Notes under the pieces: generated by a model
Told to the model about the DNA's origin: nothing
The model's input: only the letters and a program-made list of their open reading frames with translations
The model's database searches: none
Translations under genes and position numbers: made by a program
Shown here: positions 1 to 5,868 of the stretch, in pieces
Layout: each line of letters opens with the position of its first letter
Numbering within the stretch: position 1 is the stretch's first letter
Assembly (NCBI GenBank): GCA_025922715.1
Contig: JAICHH010000095.1
Span: 1-6,944 of the forward strand
Reading direction: 5' to 3'
DNA length: 6,944 bases
DNA from: Nitrososphaeraceae archaeon
GTDB taxonomy: Archaea; Thermoproteota; Nitrososphaeria; Nitrososphaerales; Nitrososphaeraceae

Positions 1-392
1 GAAGTTCTAGAATTAAACAACAAAAAAATCTTTCAATATCTGCAAACTTTAGAACATGAGTTTTCCATGATATTGGATCTTTACAAAAATCGCATTATAA
101 TTTAATTTCAAGGTCTTTTTTATTAATTTATTATATTTATTATGATCTATTGAATTGAGTGCTCTTTTTACAGATTTTTCATTTCGAGGTTTACCTTATT
201 AAAATCTATTTATTGAAATCAAAAATAGGGTATATAGATTTGATAAATTCAACATTTACCAGCCTATTAAATCTTGTTTTAAATGTATAGTACTAATTCC
301 TGTAGAGCGCGATAATTCCGAAAGGATTTACGTCCGTCTTTCAATAATTCTTTGATTATATAAACATCAATATCGATAAGGTTTAATGGCAC
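1..392 (-). pseudogene. Decayed Lrp/AsnC-type HTH + TRASH regulator (CopT-like), cut by window edge
   Basis: No single frame is open, but joined minus-strand segments give one recognisable protein. From a possible GTG start at 392 it reads PLNLIDIDVYIIKELLKDGR then KSFRN (to 315), the opening helices of an Lrp/AsnC HTH. A shifted frame at 303-286 gives the HTH turn TGISTI. Bases 286-209 give TFKTRFNRLVNVEFIKSIYP then IFDFNK, the wing and linker. Bases 206-171 give DFNKVNLEMKNL. Bases 94-2 give CDFCKDPI...HVLKFADIERFFCC, a TRASH-type metal-binding motif that lacks the expected last Cys. At least six frame changes and several stops separate these pieces. Archaeal CopT regulators combine an Lrp-like HTH with TRASH and lie next to copA, as this remnant does. 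The family call is from remembered motifs; the frame breaks are seen directly. Assembly error is possible, but the neighbouring 750-codon gene is intact. Confidence 0.75.
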
Positions 393-414
393 TATATGAA
401 TAAAATAATCTTTA

Positions 415-422
415 CAATATAC
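415..422 (-). promoter_or_regulatory. TATA box facing the decayed regulator
   Basis: Read on the minus strand this is GTATATTG, lying 23-30 bases before the possible GTG start at 392, the spacing of an archaeal promoter with a leaderless or nearly leaderless transcript. It faces away from the copA promoter, so the two would share the inverted repeat at 427-440. Confidence 0.35.
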
Positions 423-426
423 AAGT

Positions 427-440
427 TTTACAAATGTAAA
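427..440. promoter_or_regulatory. Operator-like inverted repeat between divergent promoters
   Basis: TTTACA-AA-TGTAAA is a perfect six-base inverted repeat with a two-base spacer. It lies between the minus-facing TATA (415-422) and the plus-facing TATA (450-457), in the 86-base gap between the decayed regulator and copA. That is where a dimeric Lrp-type regulator controlling both genes would be expected to bind. The symmetry is seen directly; the operator role is inferred. In DNA this AT-rich, six-base arms can arise by chance. Confidence 0.4.
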
Positions 441-449
441 GGTTAGTCC

Positions 450-468
450 TTATACATGTATCTGTATA
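450..468 (+). promoter_or_regulatory. copA TATA box overlapped by an inverted repeat
   Basis: TTATACAT (450-457) lies 22-29 bases before the copA ATG, so the transcript is probably leaderless; no Shine-Dalgarno sequence precedes the ATG. The TATA box falls within a second perfect inverted repeat, TATACA (451-456), six bases, TGTATA (463-468). A protein bound there would block TBP or the transcription start, which suggests repression. This regulatory reading is inferred from position only. Confidence 0.45.
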
Positions 469-478
469 TTACTATAGC

Positions 479-2731
479 ATGGCGAAAGACCCAATATGTG
501 GAATGTTTGTACAGGAAAATGAAAATTCTATACATCATACCAAGGATAGAATAACCTACTATTTTTGCTCCTCTCAATGTTTAAATGAGTTTCTAGAACC
601 GCAGAAAGCATTAAAGAAATTAAAGATACATGTTACTATAAGTATAGCACTTACCATACCAATAATTATTCTTAGTTTACCTCATATGATTCCCGACCTA
701 GGACATGCTTTTCCAATGGAGATGATGGAATATACAAATTACATGCTTTTGGCTTTAGCAACTCCAATACAATTCTGGATTGGAGGGCGTTTTTATAGAG
801 GGTTTTGGGATGGAGTTAAAGCTAAAGCATCTAACATGGATACACTAATAGCTATAGGAACTACAGCTGCCTATCTTTATAGTGCAATTGTGACTATTGT
901 TCCTGGTTATTTTCCATTTACTGCTGTATATTTTGAAACAGCTGCAATAATAATTACACTCATTCTAATTGGACGACTACTTGAAACAAAAACCAAGGAA
1001 AAGGCTTCCGATGCTGTAAGAAAATTACTTGACTTAAAGCCTAGGACGGCGAAAGTAATAAGACCTGTATTTAGAGAAGAAAATGAGAAAGAAGTAATAA
1101 GCAAAAAAAATAACAACAATAGCCATAGTAATACTCAAAACAATCTAAATTTTGATAATTATAAAAAATTAAAATCAATAACAAAGGAATTTAAAGAAAT
1201 AGAAATTCCAGTAGAACAAATTGAAGAAGGCGATCTAATGCTTATTAGACCTGGCGAACGAGTTCCAACAGATGGTTTAATAATTGATGGAAATTCTTTT
1301 GTTGACGAATCAGCTTTAACAGGTGAAAGTATTCCAGTAGACAAGACAAAAGGAGATGAGGTAATAGGTGCTACAATTAACAAGAATGGTCTTCTTAAAG
1401 TCAAAGCAACAAAGGTAGGACAAGACACAGTCTTATCTCAAATAATAACATTAGTGGAAGAAGCAAAAACTGGAAAGGCAAAATTGGAAAGAATGGTAGA
1501 TCAAGTTGCAAAATATTTTGTTCCCGCTATTGTAATGATAGCAATAGGAGTATTTTTGGGATGGTATTTTATAGGAGATGCAGGATTAACATATTCAATT
1601 CTTGCATTTGTTTCTGTAATGATAATTGCATGTCCTTGTGCATTAGGGATTGCTACTCCTGCTGCTCTTATGATGGGTGCTGGTAAAGGTGCAGAAAATG
1701 GTATATTGTATAAGGGAGGAGAACACATAGAGATAGCAAATAAAGTTAATACTATTATTTTTGATAAAACAGGAACTCTAACTATAGGAAAACCATCTGT
1801 AACTGATTTGGTATCTTTAACAGAGATTGGAGAACAAGAATTACTAAGACTTGCAGCAATAGCAGAATCTGGTTCAGAACATCCTTTAGCACAGGCAGTA
1901 ATTAGGAAAGCAAAAGAAAATGGCACTCCAATTACTAACCCTGATTCTTTTGAAGCAGTTTCAGGATATGGCCTTAAGGCAACATATTCGAATCATACAA
2001 TTATGATTGGGAATAGAAAGATGATGGAAGATAATAAGATTGCAGTTACTGAAAGCGTAGATGTAAAACTGGCTGTATTTGAAAAAGAAGGTAAGACTGC
2101 AGTTTTAGTTGCAATAGATAATGCTCTTTCAGGTATAATAGCTATATCTGATACTATAAAAGAAAATGCAAAAGATGCAATTAAAGCTTTGAAATCCAAA
2201 GGAATAGAAGTAATAATGCTTACTGGAGATAATGAGAGAACTGCAAATGCAGTAGCATCCAAACTTGGTATTAACAAAGTAATAGCAGAGGTACTTCCTC
2301 ATCAAAAAGAAGAAGTAGTAGCTAAATTAAAGACGAAAGAAGGTAAAGTTGTTGCAATGGTTGGAGATGGGATTAACGATGCACCGGCATTAGCAAGAGC
2401 TGATTTAGGCATTGCAATAGGTTCTGGAACGGATGTTGCAAAAGAAACAGGAGGTATAATATTAATAAAAGACGACATAAGAGATGTCGTAACTGCATTA
2501 GATTTAGGCAAAAGAACTGTTTCAAAGATAAAGCAGAATCTGTTCTGGGCATTTGCATATAATACTGGTTTAATACCTATAGCAGCGGGAGCATTAGTAC
2601 CTGTTCTTGGATTAGGTGTATTTGGTTGGCTCCCAATACTCGCAGGTTTAGCAATGGCTATGAGCTCTGTAACTGTTGTGACAAACTCTTTATTGCTTGG
2701 AAAATACAAGCCAAAATACAACACTTATTAA
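479..2731 (+). CDS. copA: Cu+-exporting P1B-type ATPase with N-terminal YHS/TRASH-like domain
   Basis: This is an integral membrane pump that uses ATP to move Cu+ out of the cytoplasm. Residues 1-45 form a YHS/TRASH-like metal-binding domain (DPICGM at 4-9, YYFCSSQC with Cys30 and Cys34) instead of an HMA domain. Eight membrane helices follow, at about 51-70, 86-105 (with a GG platform kink), 120-142, 148-169, 343-365, 371-395, 686-708 and 714-735. Family motifs are complete: TGES 281-284 (actuator), CPC 385-387 (transport site), DKTGT with Asp429 as the phosphorylated residue, HP 468-469, TGDN 582-585 and GDGIND 629-634. CPC with YN (694-695) and MxxSS (726-730) marks the Cu+ (P1B-1) subgroup. 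Odd: about 40 extra residues (roughly 196-238, Asn/Lys-rich) interrupt the actuator domain. It is divergent from the decayed CopT-like regulator. The start is well placed, just before the YHS motif and after a TATA box. Confidence 0.95.
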   Translation: MAKDPICGMFVQENENSIHHTKDRITYYFCSSQCLNEFLEPQKALKKLKIHVTISIALTIPIIILSLPHMIPDLGHAFPMEMMEYTNYMLLALATPIQFWIGGRFYRGFWDGVKAKASNMDTLIAIGTTAAYLYSAIVTIVPGYFPFTAVYFETAAIIITLILIGRLLETKTKEKASDAVRKLLDLKPRTAKVIRPVFREENEKEVISKKNNNNSHSNTQNNLNFDNYKKLKSITKEFKEIEIPVEQIEEGDLMLIRPGERVPTDGLIIDGNSFVDESALTGESIPVDKTKGDEVIGATINKNGLLKVKATKVGQDTVLSQIITLVEEAKTGKAKLERMVDQVAKYFVPAIVMIAIGVFLGWYFIGDAGLTYSILAFVSVMIIACPCALGIATPAALMMGAGKGAENGILYKGGEHIEIANKVNTIIFDKTGTLTIGKPSVTDLVSLTEIGEQELLRLAAIAESGSEHPLAQAVIRKAKENGTPITNPDSFEAVSGYGLKATYSNHTIMIGNRKMMEDNKIAVTESVDVKLAVFEKEGKTAVLVAIDNALSGIIAISDTIKENAKDAIKALKSKGIEVIMLTGDNERTANAVASKLGINKVIAEVLPHQKEEVVAKLKTKEGKVVAMVGDGINDAPALARADLGIAIGSGTDVAKETGGIILIKDDIRDVVTALDLGKRTVSKIKQNLFWAFAYNTGLIPIAAGALVPVLGLGVFGWLPILAGLAMAMSSVTVVTNSLLLGKYKPKYNTY

Positions 2732-2743
2732 CCTTAACTTTCT

Positions 2744-2749
2744 AAAAAA
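2744..2749 (-). terminator. Oligo-T terminator of the PsbP-like gene
   Basis: A run of six A on the plus strand reads as six T on the minus strand, 42 bases past the stop of the PsbP-like gene, in the short gap between the two converging genes. Archaeal transcription often ends at such runs. An imperfect stem around it (ACTTTCT / AGAAGT) may help but is weak. No clear T-run was found for copA itself. Confidence 0.35.
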
Positions 2750-2790
2750 GAAGTAACTACAGTGAGATTAACCACCACTATTGCACATTG

Positions 2791-3408
2791 TTAACTCCCT
2801 GTAAATTTTACTGATTTAAGAATCTCTTTGTAGTCATCAATATACCTATAAGCAACTTCATTATTTATGTTAGGAGAAGTATATTCAAATTCATACCTTT
2901 TATTGTCTAAAACTAATACAGTATTTACTTTTATTTTCTGCGTTATTTTATCTTCTATTGTATAAGTATAACCATTGTATTCTCCTTGTGAAATTGGAAA
3001 TGTCCTAAGTTCTCCATTGGGATCAGAAGGTTCTATTAGTCTATATGTATTAGATTGCTCAGAAATATCAATAATTTGAGTTTTAGCCCATTGTTCTGAA
3101 GTAGTAGGCACTAATAGATCATCGATAACTTTTATTGATATAAGATATCCATAGAATTGTTTACCTTTGTAATTGTATATCGAATCTTTTTGTGTTAATA
3201 TAAAAGATGTTGTACTCAGGTCATCATCAGTATCAATATCATATTTAGGTAATGGTTCCCAGGTTTTAGGATATTTAAAATTTATTCCGTATTCTAAATC
3301 TTGAGGAACATCGTTTACCACACCAAATCCATCGATGTTAAAAGATGGTATAAGAAAAAGGAAAGTAAGAGCTGAAATTAATAAAAACTTTCTTCCATTT
3401 ATCATCAT
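2791..3408 (-). CDS. Exported PsbP-like domain protein
   Basis: This encodes 205 residues from the ATG at 3408. A longer reading would begin with TTG at 3417, but the TATA box at 3439-3446 places transcription start near 3416, so the tandem ATG codons at 3408/3405 are the better choice. Residues 8-28 form a hydrophobic signal peptide or anchor, without a lipobox Cys. The mature part opens with YGINFKYPKTWEPLP (40-54), the usual first strand of PsbP/Mog1-like folds, and ends with NKRYEFEYTSP (169-179) and a closing helix, YRYIDDYKEILKSVKF. There are no Cys and no evident catalytic residues, so a structural or binding role outside the membrane is likely; the true function is unknown. It converges on copA and diverges from the CHRD gene, so it is probably transcribed alone. 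The family call rests on remembered motif patterns. Confidence 0.75.
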   Translation of the reverse strand: MMINGRKFLLISALTFLFLIPSFNIDGFGVVNDVPQDLEYGINFKYPKTWEPLPKYDIDTDDDLSTTSFILTQKDSIYNYKGKQFYGYLISIKVIDDLLVPTTSEQWAKTQIIDISEQSNTYRLIEPSDPNGELRTFPISQGEYNGYTYTIEDKITQKIKVNTVLVLDNKRYEFEYTSPNINNEVAYRYIDDYKEILKSVKFTGS

Positions 3409-3438
3409 TGAACTCAATTAAAACTATATACCTATAAC

Positions 3439-3446
3439 TTTATAAA
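3439..3446 (-). promoter_or_regulatory. TATA box of the PsbP-like gene
   Basis: TTTATAAA is an almost ideal archaeal TATA box, 31-38 bases before the ATG at 3408. That predicts a leader of roughly 8 bases and argues against the upstream TTG at 3417 as the start. Confidence 0.55.
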
Positions 3447-3539
3447 TTGAGCAATTATATTATCAATATTAATATAATAATCACTTAATAATTAATTCTA
3501 GTTATTTCTTCTTTCCTTTACCTGATTTACACTCAGTTG

Positions 3540-3546
3540 TTAAATA
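3540..3546 (+). promoter_or_regulatory. Probable TATA box of the CHRD gene
   Basis: TTAAATA lies 23-29 bases before the ATG at 3569, suiting a leaderless transcript. No Shine-Dalgarno sequence precedes the gene. A second AT-rich TTTATATT (3558-3565) is too close to the start to serve. The call rests on position alone. Confidence 0.35.
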
Positions 3547-3568
3547 GTTTAAGTTAGTTTATATTATA

Positions 3569-4102
3569 ATGAAAATAAATAACAACACAATAGAAATATT
3601 TGTAGTTTTAACCTCTTTATCATTGATAGCAGCATTCGCATCTACAATATATTTATCATCTGCATCTGTTTTCGCAGGACCAAGTGGAGCTCAACAAACG
3701 TTTTCTGCTCAATTATTTGGAGACCAAGAAGTTCCACCTATACAAACTAACGCATCTGGCATGGCATGGTTTAAATCAAATCAAGATAGTTTAGAATTTG
3801 AACTTAATGTAACTGATCTACAAGGAATAACAATGGCTCACATACATAATGGAAAAAAAGGAGAAATTGGACCTCCTGTAGTTTCATTGTATAAATCGGA
3901 TAGTCCAACAATACTAATTAATGGTAAATTAGCCAGTGGAAATATCACAGCCAATATGTTAGAAGGATCCATGACCGGTAAGCAAATTGCTAACTTGACT
4001 ACTGTTATGAAAAATGGTGAAACATATGTAAATGTACATACTCAACAAAATCCAAATGGGGAAATCCGTGGACAAATAATGATGTCAAATTCTACCAATT
4101 AG
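3569..4102 (+). CDS. Secreted CHRD-domain protein
   Basis: This encodes 177 residues. Residues 8-36 are a hydrophobic signal peptide or anchor ending near VFAGPSG. A CHRD domain fills about 43-172: the opening strand QLFGDQEVPPIQTNASG (48-64) is the family hallmark, followed by AHIHNGKKGEIGPPVVSLY (90-108) and the closing VNVHTQQNPNGEIRGQI (154-170). His91, His93 and His157 are the conserved histidine positions in such domains. CHRD domains occur in extracellular proteins of bacteria, archaea and animals (chordin); their molecular job in microbes is not settled. A metal-related role is tempting because of His91/His93/His157 and the nearby copper pump, but nothing here proves it. It has its own promoter and T-rich stop, divergent from the PsbP-like gene. 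Confidence 0.88.
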   Translation: MKINNNTIEIFVVLTSLSLIAAFASTIYLSSASVFAGPSGAQQTFSAQLFGDQEVPPIQTNASGMAWFKSNQDSLEFELNVTDLQGITMAHIHNGKKGEIGPPVVSLYKSDSPTILINGKLASGNITANMLEGSMTGKQIANLTTVMKNGETYVNVHTQQNPNGEIRGQIMMSNSTN

Positions 4103-4118
4103 TCAAACAAATAATAAA

Positions 4119-4132
4119 TTTTTTTTATTTTG
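4119..4132 (+). terminator. Oligo-T terminator of the CHRD gene
   Basis: Eight T in a row (4119-4126), followed by A and more T, begin 16 bases past the CHRD stop codon. This is the strongest T-run near any gene end here and fits factor-light archaeal termination. There is no stable stem before it. Confidence 0.5.
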
Positions 4133-4249
4133 TTAATTTCAGATAAAGATAATATATACAAACTAATTTTATTAGGGAAAATGAGAAATAATTGTTTAAC
4201 AGATGAGGTTCACTAATGACTATGATAAGTTATGTTTTTGTATAGATTA

Positions 4250-4423
4250 TTATCGAGCTGCCAAAGAATTGGGTTTATTAAGGTGTTTTATTAGTCGTTT
4301 TTCACATTCACTTCCTTCAGGTGGATACAATTCTTTTCCTATTACACATACATGAAATCTATCTCCAATTTGAATTGGACCTATATCGGTATTTCTGTCA
4401 AATGCAAATGTTCTTTCAATTGT
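4250..4423 (-). pseudogene. In-frame 57-codon tail beyond a premature TAA
   Basis: After the TAA at 4424-4426 the same frame stays open for 57 codons to a TAA at 4250-4252. It reads like a real protein end: TIERTFAFDRNTDIGPIQIG, then DRFHVCVIGKELYPPEGSEC, then EKRLIKHLNKPNSLAAR. It has a balanced composition, with two Cys 14 residues apart and none of the Lys/Asn bias of random AT-rich sequence. There is no in-frame ATG, so it is unlikely to be a separate gene. The simplest reading is that the upstream gene once ran 327 residues and a single base change made the TAA. TAA is not a known selenocysteine or pyrrolysine codon. Confidence 0.65.
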
Positions 4424-5236
4424 TTATCCGCCAATTTTTTCAAATTCCTTTTGAACATCATTTATTATTTCAGATTTAATTTGTCCTTTTAACATTACCA
4501 TAATCTTGATTTTTTTAGTATTCTTTTTATCTTCCATCGGAACTATTATTTTTACCTGAACTGGTTTATCACTATAATCTTTATTGCTCTTTGCTTTATC
4601 TTTTTTTATGTTTTTTAAGTTATTGTTATTCGACTTAATACTATCATTACTAAGAGTATCAAATGATATTACTTTGGGTTTTGAATACATATTATAATAT
4701 GTATAAGTTTTATTGTAAACTTGGGATTTTACTTTAAATAAACTTAACTTTGTTGGAGAAGTAGTCGATTGAATATCTCCTTCATTACAATCAAAATAGT
4801 TTATTAAGTTTTGGTTATCAAAAGATATTGATTTTAAATTGTTAGGATTTTTGACATGATAAGCGCAAATGAAAAATTCATCTGGTTTGTGAGCACTAAC
4901 TATTTCATTATCTTTATTCATCTCAAATTTAACGTTCAATTTTTTGGTTGTTTCCTTTAATTTCTCTAAAGGAATAGTTTTGACAAAATCTTCGCCATTA
5001 ATAACACCAACTACTTTAAGTAATCCTTTTTTTTCTATATTTTGTAAATTAATAGTAGATACAACAATTAACTTGTCATTATCCTTTCTATTATCATTTG
5101 TTTTTTTAAGAATGGCCTCAGGTTCTTTTGCCATAACAATTTGTATAGAAGAAAACGAGACAGTTACAATGAATAAGACAATTAGGAATAATATTCCTAA
5201 ATTTATTAGCATGTACAAAAGTAATAAATTTAGCAT
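4424..5236 (-). CDS. Lys-rich exported or membrane-anchored protein, truncated by an in-frame stop
   Basis: This encodes 270 residues; I do not recognise the family. Residues 3-34 form one long hydrophobic segment (signal peptide or N-terminal anchor), so the rest is probably outside the cell. About 55-190 looks folded, with two Cys in FFICAYHV (Cys124) and YFDCNEGD (Cys150) that could form a disulfide. About 196-225 is a Ser/Asn/Lys-rich linker, and about 226-265 has strand-helix character (VQVKIIVPM, KKIKIMVMLKGQI). The start is bounded by a TAA directly upstream; Met9 (5212) is an alternative. The stop is suspicious, because the frame continues with protein-like sequence to 4250, making a likely ancestral product of 327 residues with a second Cys pair in the tail. 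The gene stands alone on the minus strand. The truncated form may still be made. Confidence 0.7.
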   Translation of the reverse strand: MLNLLLLYMLINLGILFLIVLFIVTVSFSSIQIVMAKEPEAILKKTNDNRKDNDKLIVVSTINLQNIEKKGLLKVVGVINGEDFVKTIPLEKLKETTKKLNVKFEMNKDNEIVSAHKPDEFFICAYHVKNPNNLKSISFDNQNLINYFDCNEGDIQSTTSPTKLSLFKVKSQVYNKTYTYYNMYSKPKVISFDTLSNDSIKSNNNNLKNIKKDKAKSNKDYSDKPVQVKIIVPMEDKKNTKKIKIMVMLKGQIKSEIINDVQKEFEKIGG

Positions 5237-5450
5237 TTATCAATTTTGTAGTTATCTTAGTTAATATGCTCCTGTATTGTATTCTTACCTATTTTTAAAT
5301 TTAATTAGTTTCAAATTTTTGATTCATAAGATTCTTTAAGAATAAACAGTAGGTCATTTTTGTTCTAATAGTAAAAAATTTTATGAAATAAAATATTAAT
5401 TAAATATTACGTTAATGTTATATACAATATATAAATAAAAATGGTTAAAC

Positions 5451-5457
5451 AAAAAAA
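5451..5457 (-). terminator. Oligo-T terminator directly after the beta-rich protein gene
   Basis: Seven A on the plus strand give TTTTTTT on the minus strand immediately after the TAG of the 136-residue gene, followed by GTTT. The position and length suit an archaeal T-run stop. It separates this gene from the next minus-strand gene, so the two are probably not one operon. Confidence 0.5.
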
Positions 5458-5868
5458 CTATATTAGAAATATCCATTCATAACCTATACTACTAAATTCC
5501 TTTTTATTTTCATTAAATGTTCCTTCCAATAAGCATACTAATCCATTGATCCAAGACAGTTTTTTAAAATTAGTAGAATATGTTCTAAGAACCACAAATT
5601 TCCCCATCTTATTCATATCTCGACCTTTAAATGTTAATTGCTCTCCGTCATTGGTAGTAAATACTCCTTCCCAATTTGAAATAATTACTCTATTTTTCCC
5701 TTCAAATGAATTGCCTGAACCTACAGTCTTTCCATCAGGAAAACCATTGTAACCTTTTATTATCCCATTCCAACTTGCTTCACTTTCTAGTCCATAAGAA
5801 TTTTGATAGACTTTTTTATATCCAATAGGTTTATCAATTTCATCAAATAATTTTCTCCCTATACCCAT
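5458..5868 (-). CDS. Small soluble beta-rich protein, family not identified
   Basis: This encodes 136 residues with no signal peptide or membrane segment, so it is probably cytoplasmic. The pattern is of short strands rich in Gly and Trp: WNGIIKGYNGFPDGKTVGSG (33-52), VIISNWEGVFTTNDGEQLTF (61-80), KFVVLRTYSTNFKKLSWING (89-108), then LLEGTFNE and a closing YEWIF. Repeated W/G-x-G strands and a DGEQ-x-x-F-KGR turn suggest a small calycin- or allene-oxide-cyclase-like barrel. I infer this from pattern only and cannot name a family or ligand. The ATG at 5868 has no better upstream alternative; a weak ATTTAA (5888-5893) may be its TATA box. Coding quality is good throughout, and the short length is natural for a one-barrel protein. 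Confidence 0.75.
   Translation of the reverse strand: MGIGRKLFDEIDKPIGYKKVYQNSYGLESEASWNGIIKGYNGFPDGKTVGSGNSFEGKNRVIISNWEGVFTTNDGEQLTFKGRDMNKMGKFVVLRTYSTNFKKLSWINGLVCLLEGTFNENKKEFSSIGYEWIFLI

Noticed and set aside
1..105. Plus-strand open frame ending in a TAA at 103-105 (EVLELNNKKIFQYLQTLEHE...), which looks like the 3' end of an upstream gene
   Set aside because: It is the shadow of the TRASH motif on the opposite strand. The minus-strand reading CDFCKDPI...FADIERFFCC carries recognisable metal-binding residues; the plus reading matches nothing known to me.
301..345. Relatively GC-rich segment with a TCC-GAAA-GGA hairpin, considered as a small RNA
   Set aside because: The GC content and short hairpin are explained by the conserved HTH codons (GRKSFRN, TGIST) of the decayed regulator on the minus strand.
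907..2724. Several minus-strand open frames within copA
   Set aside because: copA has every P1B ATPase motif in one frame; these are antisense shadows with no recognisable domain.
3409..3417. TTG start giving a 208-residue PsbP-like protein
   Set aside because: The TATA box at 3439-3446 places the transcript start at about 3416, and tandem ATG codons lie just inside; the shorter form keeps a complete signal peptide.
4424..4426. Selenocysteine or pyrrolysine recoding at the in-frame stop
   Set aside because: Those use TGA and TAG; this codon is TAA, so mutation, error or simple read-through is more likely.
4944..5264. 106-codon plus-strand open frame
   Set aside because: It lies antisense within the minus-strand exported-protein gene, has no promoter or domain, and its composition is the mirror of the Lys-rich minus-strand product.
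5546..5752. 68-codon plus-strand open frame
   Set aside because: It is antisense to the beta-rich protein gene and lacks a promoter or recognisable motif.
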